This document shows, one piece after another, positions 54,051 through 64,000 of a DNA stretch of 64,000 nucleotides. How positions within the stretch are numbered: the stretch's first letter is position 1; every line of letters begins with the position of its first letter. Under the pieces are notes generated by a model. The model ran no database searches. It was not told where the DNA came from and saw only the letters and a program-made list of their open reading frames with translations. This DNA is from Sipunculus nudus. Its lineage: Eukaryota > Annelida > Sipuncula > Golfingiida > Sipunculidae. The stretch is from NCBI GenBank assembly GCA_026874595.1, contig CM049311.1, forward strand, positions 66,344,453 through 66,408,452. The letters run 5' to 3'. A program made the translations under genes and the position numbers.

Positions 54051-54623
54051 TCAGTTACACTGGGCTTGAGCTCGACCGTAGCCTTCACGTAAAGAATAAA
54101 TTAAGAACTCCATCATGGCACGCCACGCTTCTTCGACTTCCGGTGTGTACTTGCTACCCAGCTCTGCGCCAATGACGTGCAGTATTGAATCTTTAAATAG
54201 TTCAAAATACTCAGGTTGGAAGCCTTCATGCACAATATGCCGCCGTCCAAGACCTAACAACTGAGGTCCAACTGTTGTATTGGCGATCTGTACGTTCTCG
54301 ACAGCATATTCGATGGTTTTCATGAAGCGCTCGGCGTGGGCTTCGAACAACGGATGACGTAATAAAGCGTCTCCCCACACATGTTTGAACGTGAATAATG
54401 TTTTCGCATCCGGGTTAAGGTCAAATATACGAAAGAATACTTTTCCTCCCAGCTTTGCTTTGTTGTTTTGGAGTTCTTTCCACGTGCTTTTGACTATCCT
54501 CTCTTGTTCCTGAGTTAGCTTTAGCTTTATCGGGTGCTCTGATGTATCTACTACGTTAACAATGAAACCGGGGTCTGTTTGCTGGAGACGAAGTGCAATC
54601 TGGACTGAACTACCGCACCCCAT
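54051..54623 (-). CDS. Globin with N-terminal lipid-anchor signal (GbX-like), gene 2
   Basis: The start was placed at the internal ATG (54623), giving MGCGSSVQ. An ATG 19 codons upstream lies in what looks like intron: a perfect pyrimidine tract and acceptor (TTTAAATTCCAG) end at 54637, leaving a 13-nt 5' UTR. The protein has 190 residues. The globin domain runs from about 36 to 182, with CD1 F77, distal His H96 (EAHAERF), proximal His H129 (GRRHIVH) and a conserved H helix (EEAWRAMMEFLIY). The Gly2-Cys3 start again fits dual acylation at a membrane. No intron interrupts the coding region. It is a diverged tandem duplicate of gene 1, with shared motifs AHAERF/GHASRF and LGRRH/IGRRH, and both genes read the same way. 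Confidence 0.9.
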   Translation of the reverse strand: MGCGSSVQIALRLQQTDPGFIVNVVDTSEHPIKLKLTQEQERIVKSTWKELQNNKAKLGGKVFFRIFDLNPDAKTLFTFKHVWGDALLRHPLFEAHAERFMKTIEYAVENVQIANTTVGPQLLGLGRRHIVHEGFQPEYFELFKDSILHVIGAELGSKYTPEVEEAWRAMMEFLIYSLREGYGRAQAQCN

Positions 54624-54650
54624 TGCGTCAAAAACCCTGGAATTTAAAGA
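54624..54650 (-). promoter_or_regulatory. Splice acceptor in globin gene 2 leader
   Basis: On the minus strand, CTTTAAATTCCAG ends at 54637, followed by GGTTTTTGACGCA and the ATG. It implies a separate 5' UTR exon upstream, so the promoter is farther away than the ATG suggests. This decides the start codon. Confidence 0.65.
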
Positions 54651-54680
54651 AAAAGAAGTCAGTAGATAAACTGTTACCAA

Positions 54681-56226
54681 GAGGATACATTAAGGTTTAT
54701 GCATCAGCTAGTCCTGACACTGAACGGTTAGTTATGCTAAATGTAATGCATGAGTCGATATTAGAATAATAACATAGTGAAGTTTTAAGATAAATATACC
54801 CTGAAAATGCCTAAGTAAGTAGATAATACTGAAACCTTAATCATATCTGTTGGCTTAACTTTCACATTCATACAAGTATGTTTTTATTTAAATGGTGCCC
54901 GATGATGCATACCTCTTAAATATTATGGATGTGCTGAATATTGTTATTGTTTGTGTAAAATATGAAAAAAGTTTTTCTTCTGCTTAATTTATATTAAATC
55001 GCCCATAATGTAAAAATATAATTAGTATGACGTCTATTGACAGACACAAAATAAAGTGTTATTATTTCTTTAGGGTTTGTCTCAGAGCATCATTTGTTTT
55101 CCATCATTGCTCATTTCATCATGGACATCCCCCAAGAAAGGTTTAATATTAAACGTAGTCATACATGCTCTGCATACAGTCACTATCTATAATTATCTAA
55201 CAAATCTAATAATTAATATAGCATATCAGTATGATCACATTAAACCTGCTTGGATAATTTTCCATTTTTGTACATATTCATCTTTTTCTGCTATCCTTCT
55301 ATCCAACAATTCAATACACTTATGAAGTTTCTTATGAAAATTATTTAAAGATGAAGCATCAAACTTTTCTCTGTCAGAAAATTCCAACAATTTAAAAATT
55401 AACAATAAAGTTCGATAAGAGCCTTATGTTGGGCATCTTTGCTACTTCCCTTATAAAGTATACATGCATTTATTAGTGGTAGATCCAATCCATAGTTATA
55501 GGCCTATCCTTTCATCTTACAATTAAACCTTATGCTAACTGAACATTCACAAAACAATTACATGACCAAATCACGTTCTACAAAACAATATTTATATCTG
55601 TTGTTGTAGGCTATTTCCAGATGTAGAGCATGGCTTTTCCATAACCTGATTGTAAAGAACATAATTTGTGTATTGAACTGATACATTCTAAATTCCATCC
55701 ACTCTAATGCGAAATAATTGCTCAGCAGGTCGCTCAGTCAAATGAAAATAAAAATCAAAACCAGCGCAAAATATGTTCATAGCATAGCGAGTACAGTGTA
55801 ATTGTAATTGTAAGCTTGTTAACTATATTAATCTATTTGGCGCTATTCGAGTTGCTTTTGCAGTTAATTCGCTAAATATATAAATGGCAAAGAACAAAAA
55901 TGATGAGCAAAATAAATGTTTCATTGCCTTTACTGAGGAAGTAATGTTTTCCACCGTGCCTGTTTGTATGTATTTTGGTTAGTGGATTATAATACTCAAA
56001 TATACTCACAAATACTCAAATTAAAAAACAGTTTAAGAATACGAAATTTAAAAATGTTTAGTTCTATACAAAAATATATATATGTACTATTACAACAACT
56101 GTACAACCAATCTCTGACCAATAAGTGTCTTCTCGCTCTCTTGCACTGCCACTTCTCTTGACTTGTTATCTTCATTTAAATTATAATCACTATGATGCTG
56201 TAGTTGAATGTTTTCTATCGAGCTTT
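54681..56226. other. Upstream of globin gene 2, unclassified
   Basis: AT-rich DNA that should include the non-coding leader exon and promoter of globin gene 2. No specific site could be assigned, and no other gene or repeat was recognised. Confidence 0.45.
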
Positions 56227-56235
56227 CTATGAAAT

Positions 56236-57230
56236 GGCTCTAGGACAACTACCCTCCAGACAATTACCCCCCGGACAATTACCCCCCCCCCGACAATTAC
56301 CCCCTGGACAATTACCCCCTTGAACAATTATCCCCCAGGACAATTACCCCCTTGGACAACTACCCCCGAGACAACTTTCCCCCAGACAATTACCCCCTGT
56401 ACAATTACCCCCCGGACAACTACCCCCTGGACAACTACCCCCAAGGTATAATAATTCTTTTAAAGTACACATTGTTCAAACTAAAAGTAAAATATTCCGA
56501 TTGAAGGTAAAACAAATACAGATGATAATATTTCAAACCAAGCATAGGTGCATACATCATGTATATTGTAAAAACAGAAAAAAAATCCATCACATAAAGT
56601 TTTCAGTAGCTGTTACTAGTTCTAGGCAATGCCTCTCAGATGATTGTATTGTGTTTTGTAAATAAAATCGTAAATATATGGTAAAAAGTCCATTATATGA
56701 AATTTACTTTACATTAGCAAGTTGTAAAACAAAAGCTTAATAAACCTATGGTCCATATAACCACCCGCAAGCGTACAATATAATTCCATTCAAAAAGGGA
56801 ATACCATTCATTTTGATCCATTCTTACCAGTCTCTGTAAGTAATATCATAATAAGTAATAGCATGATATTATTATCTAAAGTGATTTTCTTTTTATTTTT
56901 TGTTTGCAATTAATTTTATTTATTTCTTTGGGATTTTGTGATACTCATTAGCAACACAGAATATATTTAAATGTATAACGTGTACTTTAAATGTGTGATT
57001 TATACCATGGGGGTAATTATCCAGGAGGTAGTTGTCCGGGGGGGGGGTAATTGTACCGGGGGGAAATTGTCTGGGGGGTAGTTGTCTCGGGGGTAGTTGT
57101 CCAAGGGGGTAATTGTCCTGAGGGTTATTTGTCCGGCGGGTAATTGTCTGGGGGGTAATTGTCCAGGGGGTTATTGTCGGGGGGTAATTGTCCGGGGGGT
57201 AATTGTCCAGGGGGTAGTTGTCCTGTTGCC
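56236..57230. mobile_element. Foldback transposon with 9-bp target duplication
   Basis: This 995-bp element is flanked by CTATGAAAT at 56227-56235 and 57231-57239. Each end is a tandem array of a roughly 17-bp unit (GGACAATTACCCCC and GGACAACTACCCCC variants), about 12 units at left (56236-56447). The right end carries the exact inverse orientation (57008-57230). The outer termini are GGC-three bases-AGGACAACTACC on both sides. The 560-bp AT-rich centre has no ORF. Inverted arrays of short repeats with a 9-bp duplication are the definition of FB-type foldback elements. It is non-autonomous. Confidence 0.85.
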
Positions 57231-57790
57231 CTATGAAATAAACCCTTTTTGCCGCTGTAAGTTAATCTGGTTAGCGAGGAATCTACGAACCTTCTGCCTG
57301 CTATAAGATTACTGAGTGAACATTCTAAGAAATTAACCCATTCCCGCTGTTAGTTTATCGGGTGAGAGAGGAGTCGTAAGAAATAATACCCTTCCCCGCT
57401 GAAAGGTAAACTAGTTTGCGAGGAATCTATGAACTATGTGCCCGCAATAAGATAATTTGATGAGCGAGGATTCTATGGACAAAAACATCTGCCCGCTGTA
57501 AGTGTGCAAGGTGAGCGAGGGTCAGCGGGGAATCTTCGAAAAAAAATGCCCGCTGTAGGTTTACTGAATGAGCGAGAATTCTAAAACATTAACCAGTCTC
57601 CGATTTAAGTATATTGGGTGAGCGAGGATTCTAAAACATAAACCATTCTCCGCTGTAAGTTTATTGGGTGAGCTAGGATTCTAAAACATACACCATCTCC
57701 GCTGAAAGTTTATTGGAGGAGCGAAGATTCTAAAACATAAAACATTCTGCTCTACAAATGTATTAGGTGAGCGAAGAATCTATAAAAAAA
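57231..57790 (+). repeat. Diverged tandem repeat, about 57-bp units
   Basis: About ten units share CCGCTGTAAGTTTA, GGTGAGCGAGGATTCTA and AAAACATAAACC. Later units (57540-57740) are more regular than earlier ones. The array directly abuts the right target duplication of the foldback element. Confidence 0.8.
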
Positions 57791-59133
57791 ATTACCAGCA
57801 ACAAGGTTCCTAAGACATAAACCCTTCCGCGACGTAAGTTAATCTTTATGATGCATGTTAATAGGTTGAATTTAAGGTTATAAATATGATTAGTTCGATC
57901 TTGAAAAGAATTTATGGAGAGTTCATGATCAGCGAAAATGTAAGTATTTTGTGATACGAGTAACGTTAACTTGACCTTTCCGAAACCTACTTCCACGGAA
58001 CAGCCCCCTTCCTGTGACATAAAAATAAACATATGTTAGTGAAGCGTTAGTCCAACAATATGTGGATTTCTCCACGAAAATTGTCAATATTCGTATTGGT
58101 TAATTGGGATTGAAAAATATATGTCCTGCTTTACTCTCAGCACTTTCTGTATATATTTTGTCCAAGTATATGAAATAACCTGAGCCCGCCTCGTGTGACC
58201 TTGATCCAATGTCAATTTCTCTTGAGAAGGAGTATAATTCACTCTCCGTTCAGCTGCTCACAATAATTTTCACTTCAACTTCTACTTTTTCCAAATAACT
58301 GGAAAGATATTGTCCCTCATCATGAAAACCAGTCTAAATAAAAAAAATGTCTAAAAGAATTCCAGACCAATCAACAATATCAGCTTTTTTTATCAAAGTT
58401 TACTGTAAAAGCAGCATTAACACAGTCATGTCCATTGATGACATAAAGAACCCATCCTTTTAATGTCGGTCTTCGCTTGCAGGATGTCGCTTACGTGGTG
58501 GAAAAGATCATTTCACGTCGAAAAGCTCAGACACGACTGTGAAACTTTTAAAGGTAATACAACAAGAGCAAAAATCAGGCTTATTTTTGGAAAATATTAT
58601 CGAAAACGTAAGACAAAATTAGGTAAACGAGCAGATAATCAACTGGTTTAATTAGTATAGCAAACAATGTTTTATACATCTGTAAAAATGGAAATCGAGG
58701 TTTAGACACAACATATGACCATTAGGAAAGGCACACCTTATTATCAGACTTTATTACATGAAATAACATGAAATGATAGAAATATATATATTGAACACAG
58801 AAAATGTTTCTGATGGTTAATGCTTTTCACTCATTTGTTGAACTGTACCTTTGTGAACACAATTTGTTGAGTAAATGAAGCAGAAAGGTACATAAACCAC
58901 CGAAAAATTTCCACAAACTTTATTTTATTTATCTATTTAATATGGAATTCTACGCTTTAAAATATGCCCACATTTGGCAACAGAGCAGTAACGATTGATC
59001 GTCAAAACTTTTCTGATGTTTAAATAATATTCTTTAAATGGTCTGGTCAAGATTCGTACGGTTTCGATCTGGCACGTTCTCATGCATTCATGTCTGACAT
59101 AACATATACAAGAAAAGGGAACAGGAAATATAA
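57791..59133. other. Non-coding stretch
   Basis: No gene or repeat family was recognised. Short ORFs at 58463-58651 and nearby have no domain features. Confidence 0.5.
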
Positions 59134-59344
59134 CAAGTGACCCATGGGTCATGACGCTCAGCTGACTGGGAAGAGATTCGCAAAAGGAAATTTTATCACC
59201 AGAATGGTAGTATATACCCATTCAACTGAAGCATCAAACAGATTAACCAACAGGCCAAGATTTAGTCTGTATTTATATATCTCAAAAATAGAGAAAAATG
59301 TGTAAACTTTTAAAACTAGAATACGGGTAACCGACAAGTGACTA

Positions 59345-60486
59345 CATGTATCTGCCAAAATCGGATAGTGAGGCATGGATTGAGTGGCAAGGGGAAATAG
59401 AGTGAGGTATGTTGCATATTAGCATGGATGTCTGCAGCCTAAATGTGTATGTAGGTTGTGCCACCTACCACAAATCCAGAAAGCTGTCCAAGTTGTATAC
59501 ACCTGCAAAATTTTAGGCAGAAAAGTCAAACCACTACATATATATGAGCGATTTTTGCCCATGGCAGACAAACAGACAAACACTGTGCAAAAATCTTTGC
59601 AGGTAACCCCTCCAGTTTTGTGTATGATAAAGACCTATGTGAGATCTAAACACATGCACAATTTTGGCCCAATCGGTCAAATGGTTCCTGAGATATGAGC
59701 TTGGATGTGTCCAGCATTAACTAGAATGTAGGTGGCGCCACCTGTCATAAAATCAAGAAAGCTGTCCACGATGTATAAACCTGCAAAATTTTAGGCAGTT
59801 ATGTCGAACCACTACAGAGAAATGAGTAATTTTAGGCCACGGCAGACTAACAGACAGACGCTGTGCAAACATTGTTACAGGTGGCGCCACCATTTTTCGT
59901 GTATGTTACAGAGCTATCAAAGGGCTACATTTGTATAAATTTTATTTCCTGATCGGTCAAAGGGTTCCCGAGATATAAGCTTGGATGTCATCAGCGTGAA
60001 CGTGAACGTAGGTGGCGCCACATGTCATAAAATCAAGAAAGCTATCCTGGATGTATACACATGACGAATTTCAGGTGAATTAGTCAATTCACTGCAGAGA
60101 TATGAGTGATTTTAACCCAAGGCAGATGAACAGATGGACACTGTGCAAACATGGTTACAGGTGGCGCCACCATTTTTTGTGTATGTTATAAAGCAATCCG
60201 AGGGCTACATTTGTATCAATTTTATTTCCTGATCAGTCAAACGGTTCCCGAGATATGAGGGTTTATGAGTGGAAACAGACCCACAAATGGACACTGGATA
60301 GAGAGGAAAGGTTAGAGGTCAATGCAAATTGGTTAGGCACCAGTTCACATGTGACCAGATAATAGGTGTAAGTTTGGGAAAAATCGGTCCATTAGTCTCC
60401 GAGGAGCTCTCTGGAAACGAACGCCGCCGCGGCGGAGGAACTCGGTCAAAAACATAGTATCCGCAAAACTTCGTTTTGGCGGATAC
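59345..60486 (-). mobile_element. Family G repeat, inverted copy
   Basis: The hairpin is at 60486-60457 (stems GTATCCGCCAAAA / TTTTGCGGATAC), followed by TATGTTTTTGACCGAGTTCC and CGCCGCGGCGG. Four units then carry AGCTCATATCTCGGGAACC and AGGTGGCGCCACC (palindromes at 60164, 60014, 59884 and 59734). It lacks the TIR element and family A copy present in the copy at 16839, so it provides both empty sites. Confidence 0.65.
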
Positions 60487-60489
60487 AAA

Positions 60490-62460
60490 AATACAGGTGG
60501 CTCCACCAGTCTGCAGAAACTAATAAAAACACTTAATGGTCAATATCCATGCAAAAAATCATGGTGATCTCTGCATTAGTTGTTCAGATACTTCAGTTTT
60601 TGTATCAAATTGTCCATTATTCTGAGGGATACTTCGGAGTCCTATAGCTTGAAGGATATGGGTAACAGAGACCTAATTTCAAGTTTCCACAGGCACCTTT
60701 CATGGGCCTCCTTGCATGACAAGAATGAAGATTCTAGGTCCAGTTGTAGGGATTTGTACCCTGTTGACAGATAACCACATCTTTAAAGGTCTCAAAAAAA
60801 AAAAAAAAAATTCGTAAAAATTTGAAAAAAAATAGAGGTGGCACACCCAGTCTGCAGAAACTGATGGAACAGCTCATGATCAATATGTATGCCGAAAATC
60901 ATGACCATCAGTGTTGTAGTTATTGAAATACTGCAGTTTTTGTATCAAATTTTCCATTATTCTGGGGGGGGGGGGGTATTTTGGACCCATACAGCTTAAA
61001 GAATATGGGTAACAGAGACCTAATTTCAAGTTTCCATGGAGACTTTTCATGGGTCTCCCTGTGTGTCAAGAATAAAGATTCTTGGTCCAGTTTTTATGAT
61101 TTGTGCCCTGTTAACAGATGTTCATATCTTTAAAGGTCTCAAAAATACAGAAAAATTTCGTAAAAAAAACGAACAAATACAGGTGGTGCCACCAGTCTGC
61201 AGAAACTTATGAAACACTCCATGATCAATATCCATGCAAACAATTATGGTTATCTCTGCATTAGTTGTTCAGATACTTTACTTTTGTATCTAATTTTCCA
61301 TTATTCTGATCTGTACTTTGGAGTGCCATAGCTCAAAGGATATGGGTAACAGAGACCAAATTTCAGGTTTCCATGGAGACTTATCATGGGTCTCCCTGTG
61401 TGTCAAGAACGAAGATTCTAGGTCCAGTCGTTACGATTTGTACCCTGTTGACAGATAACTACATCCTTAAAAGTCTCAAAAATGGAGAAAACAATTCGTG
61501 AACATTGAAAAATACAGGTGGCGCCACCAGTCTGCACAAACTGATGAAACATCTCATGATCAATATGTATGTCGAAAATCATGACCATCAGTGATGTAGT
61601 TAATGAGATATTGAAGTTTTTGTATGAAATTTTTGACTATTCTGGGGGGTAATTTTGGGCCCCATAGCTCAAAGGATATGGGTAACAGAGACCTAATTTC
61701 TGGTTTCCATGGAGACTTTTCATAGGTATCTCAGTGTTTCGAAAATGAAGATTTTAGGTCCAGTCGTTACGATTTGTGCCACGCTAACAGATGACAGCAT
61801 CCTCAAAGGTCTCAAAAATAGAGGAAAAAATCGTAAAAAATCAAACAGTACAGGTGGCGCCACCAGTCTGCAGGAACTGATCGAACATCTCATGATCAAT
61901 ATATATGCCAAAAATGAAGACCATCAGTGATGTAGTTATTGAGATATTGAAGTTTTTGTATGACATTTTTTACTATTCTGGGGGGTACTTTGGGGCCCCA
62001 TAGCTCAAAGGATATGGGTAACAGAGACCTAATTTCTGGTTTCCAAGGAGATTTTTCATGGACCTCTCAGTGTGTTAAGAATTAAGATTCTAAGTCCAGT
62101 CTTTATGATTTGTGCCTTGTTAACAGATGTCCCCTTTTTTAAAGGTCTCAAAAATAGAGAAAAAAATTCGTAAAAAATCGAAAAATACAGGTGGCGCCAC
62201 CAGTCTGCAGGAAGTGATGTAACATCTCATGATCAATATGTATGCCAAAAATCATGACCATCAGTCAAGTAGTTAATGAGATATTGAAGTTTTTGTATGA
62301 AATTTTTTACTTTTCTGGGGGGTACTTTGGGGCCACATAGCTCGAAGGATATGGGTAACAGAGACCTAATTTCTGGTTTCCAAGGAGATTTTTTATGGAC
62401 CTCTCAGAATCCCAAGTTACAAGGTTCTAGGTCCAGCGGTTACGATTTGTGCCTGGTTAA
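60490..62460 (-). repeat. Tandem array of 336-bp units, inverted copy
   Basis: GGGTAACAGAGACCTAATTTC recurs at about 60660, 61008, 61345, 61679, 62015 and 62355, spacing near 337 bp. The 3-kb distal units are most similar to the first units of the array at 2140-3925. Most units contain GGTGGCGCCACC beside AGTCTGCAG. Confidence 0.85.
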
Positions 62461-62570
62461 CGGACGGACAGACGGACAGACGGACAGACAGACAGACGGA
62501 CAGACGGACAGACGGACGACGGACAAAGAGTGATCGCTATAGCTCAGATGACTTTCAGTCAGCTGAGCTA

Positions 62571-63720
62571 AAAACAGTAGGTATAAATTAATATATATAT
62601 TTTATGTCCCATAAGATCTCCAAGGAAACCCCTAAATGGAAGTATTTTTATTCGAAACGTTTATATGCTTTTTTTGTATATTTTATAAGCTTTTATATTA
62701 ATCTTTGACCACCAAAAAAAACTTAGATCTAAACATTATATTTGAACAGTTATAATTTTTAGTTCTTAAACCAATGAAAAAAATTTTGTTCAATGGTGTG
62801 CCTAGTTTGCATATTAGAATAATTGAACATTAACTTGTAACCCAAACCGTTGACGATATGCATTAAAATTATTAAAATAAATTAAAATAACTGGCCACTT
62901 ACTGAGAGAATTTAAACAGTATAGTTTTTGTTAATGGCGGCCTTTTTTTACACAATACAAATGTCGTCAAAGGTCGTACTGAGTATACACCTGATCTATT
63001 CAGTATCAGGGGACTCATACCATTACAAATCCACCTTAAATCTGGTACCTAGATGGTTGAAAGGAAAATGAGACAGAAACATCCATAAACTAGTTATCAT
63101 TTTCGCAAACCAATTTATGTTCATATTAGGATTTCCTGATAAAAAAATGCAAATGACTTGTTTGCAAATATGTCCCTCACAGTTTTTTGTGATGTTCTTG
63201 AGAAAAATGGGTCTGGTTTAGGTAAGGTTTTACTCTTGGCAGGTTCACAGCATTGTCTTGTTGAACTAATAATAGGAGCCTTTCAACTGGAAAATGTGCA
63301 GTTATTTCAAAGTAAAATACTTCTTTCTTTGTCTTTATATCGAATAGGGTACTTGACAGGTGTGATCACTGTAGGGAGTCAGTGGTCCGTACGTCATGGT
63401 TGTTTATAGTTAATAGCTCCGCGGGCTGAAACAGGAATTCCACCAATAATTGATAATCAGAAGACTTAATGTAATGTTCTAGACATGTTTTCAGCACTGA
63501 ACTTACCTAAATTATAGGCCATGGGCTAGTGGGGGCCATAGTGCACCCCACTTGTGATTTATTTTAATGGGTATTTTCATGAAGCCCTAGGTCTAAAAAG
63601 TCAGAAAATTGATGTTGCATGCAAGAAAAACTGGGATGGAAGATAACCCCTATGGACTTTTTAACCACGCCTACTTTGACAGCTGGAGGCAGATAATTAA
63701 GTGTATGGAAAATTCAAAAA
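62571..63720. other. Non-coding stretch
   Basis: AT-rich DNA with no recognised gene. The ORF at 63158-63409 has no domain, biased use or splice context that supports it. Confidence 0.45.
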
Positions 63721-63721
63721 G

Positions 63722-64000
63722 CCCTAACTTTGTTTGTTTTGTTTATGTATGGTGGTGAATTGTTCTGCCCATTCTAAGGATTTGGTTAGGAGGCTCTCAT
63801 TTATAGACGGATAGAAATCGATTATATCAAACATGACGAATGTTAATTGTTTCCGGAAAACCATTTGAAAAACTCGTTGGTGCTTCTCCATTGGTTTAGC
63901 TTGTTTTTTTCACGGATATTTTTGTTGATTCCGTCAAGGATCACTTTGCTGATGGGTCCCATTTCAGATTTTGCAGGGTTTATCAAGCGGCATTGAGTGT
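63722..64000 (-). pseudogene. Second Penelope-like RT fragment, runs off the window
   Basis: Reading down from 64000 it gives CRLINPAKSEMGPIS and NKLNQWRSTNEFFKWF. After a frameshift near 63850 it gives VMFDIIDFYPSINESLLTKS, ending at a stop near 63722. These match the element at 31117 (CRLINPAKSEIG, KLNQW, FDIVDFYPSI) in order and spacing, so it is the same family in the opposite orientation. The 5' part lies beyond the window. Confidence 0.75.

Larger units (their letters stand above)
59134..62570 (-). mobile_element. Family A repeat, copy A7, with family G insert
   Basis: Read on the minus strand, the 5' hairpin is at 62570-62540, followed by GTCCGTC-type repeats (62520-62460). Then come six 336-bp units, then a family G segment, and the 3' end (CAGCTGAGCGTCATGACCCA, GGGTCACTTG) at 59134. 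The order of parts equals copy A4 on the other strand at 2108. Confidence 0.7.

Noticed and set aside
54624-54680. N-terminal 19-codon extension of globin gene 2
   Set aside because: It runs back through a clear splice acceptor, and the internal MGCG start matches the paralogue.
63158-63409. 83-codon plus-strand ORF
   Set aside because: No domain, no splice context and no homologous text elsewhere in the window.

Overview
This is animal nuclear DNA, most likely from a mollusc and probably a bivalve. The evidence is split coding exons with GT-AG junctions, long AT-rich introns, several retroelement remnants of animal type, a pair of lipid-anchored globin genes, and a dense set of interspersed repeats of the kind seen in bivalve genomes. 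The species call is an inference. No bacterial features, rRNA or complete tRNA were seen. Real coding sequence is about 1% of the bases (two globins at about 1.2 kb plus TMEM50 exons at about 0.4 kb).

Layout. 0.3-9 kb: a minisatellite, then a nest of at least four copies of one repeat family (called A here), each inserted in the previous one and further interrupted by a 706-bp TIR element, a family B element and a Harbinger-type MITE. 10.2-27.3 kb (+): five 3' exons of a TMEM50/VPS68-family gene. Its introns are swollen by more family A copies, family G, a 1.35-kb TIR element, a second Harbinger-type MITE and family D, and a decayed tandem copy of one exon survives. 29-33.8 kb: a family B element, a broken Penelope-like reverse transcriptase with a hammerhead-ribozyme-like fold downstream, and TA microsatellites. 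35-39 kb: degenerate repeats. 39.2-41.6 kb (-): a broken Ty3/gypsy-type gag-pol whose surviving domains run gag, zinc knuckle, protease-like, integrase. 43.8-46.0 kb: family C with a 179-bp tandem core and a nested family E. 46.8-48.2 kb: a dead LINE carrying a pogo-like MITE. 50.4-51.3 kb: a possible solo LTR. 52.0-54.6 kb (-): two tandem single-exon globin genes. 56.2-57.2 kb: a foldback transposon with a 9-bp target duplication. 59.1-62.6 kb (-): another family A element with a family G insert. 63.7-64 kb (-): a second Penelope-like fragment running off the window.

Main themes. Five repeat families with unrelated sequence (A, B, C, E, G) look built to one plan. They have a 5' hairpin, and several repeat its 3' half near the 3' end. 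Inside are tandem units, and the 3' end closes with CTAG or CTTG, preceded in families A-C by a short hairpin, next to T's in the target. Where an uninterrupted paralogue can be compared, insertion is between T's with no target duplication. This matches non-autonomous Helitron/Helentron-type (HINE, pearl-like) elements. A GGTGGCGCCACC palindrome recurs in units of families A, B, G and H, and nuclear-receptor-like half-sites recur in B, D and related repeats. The two globins and TMEM50 are the only genes judged functional. No pathway links them.
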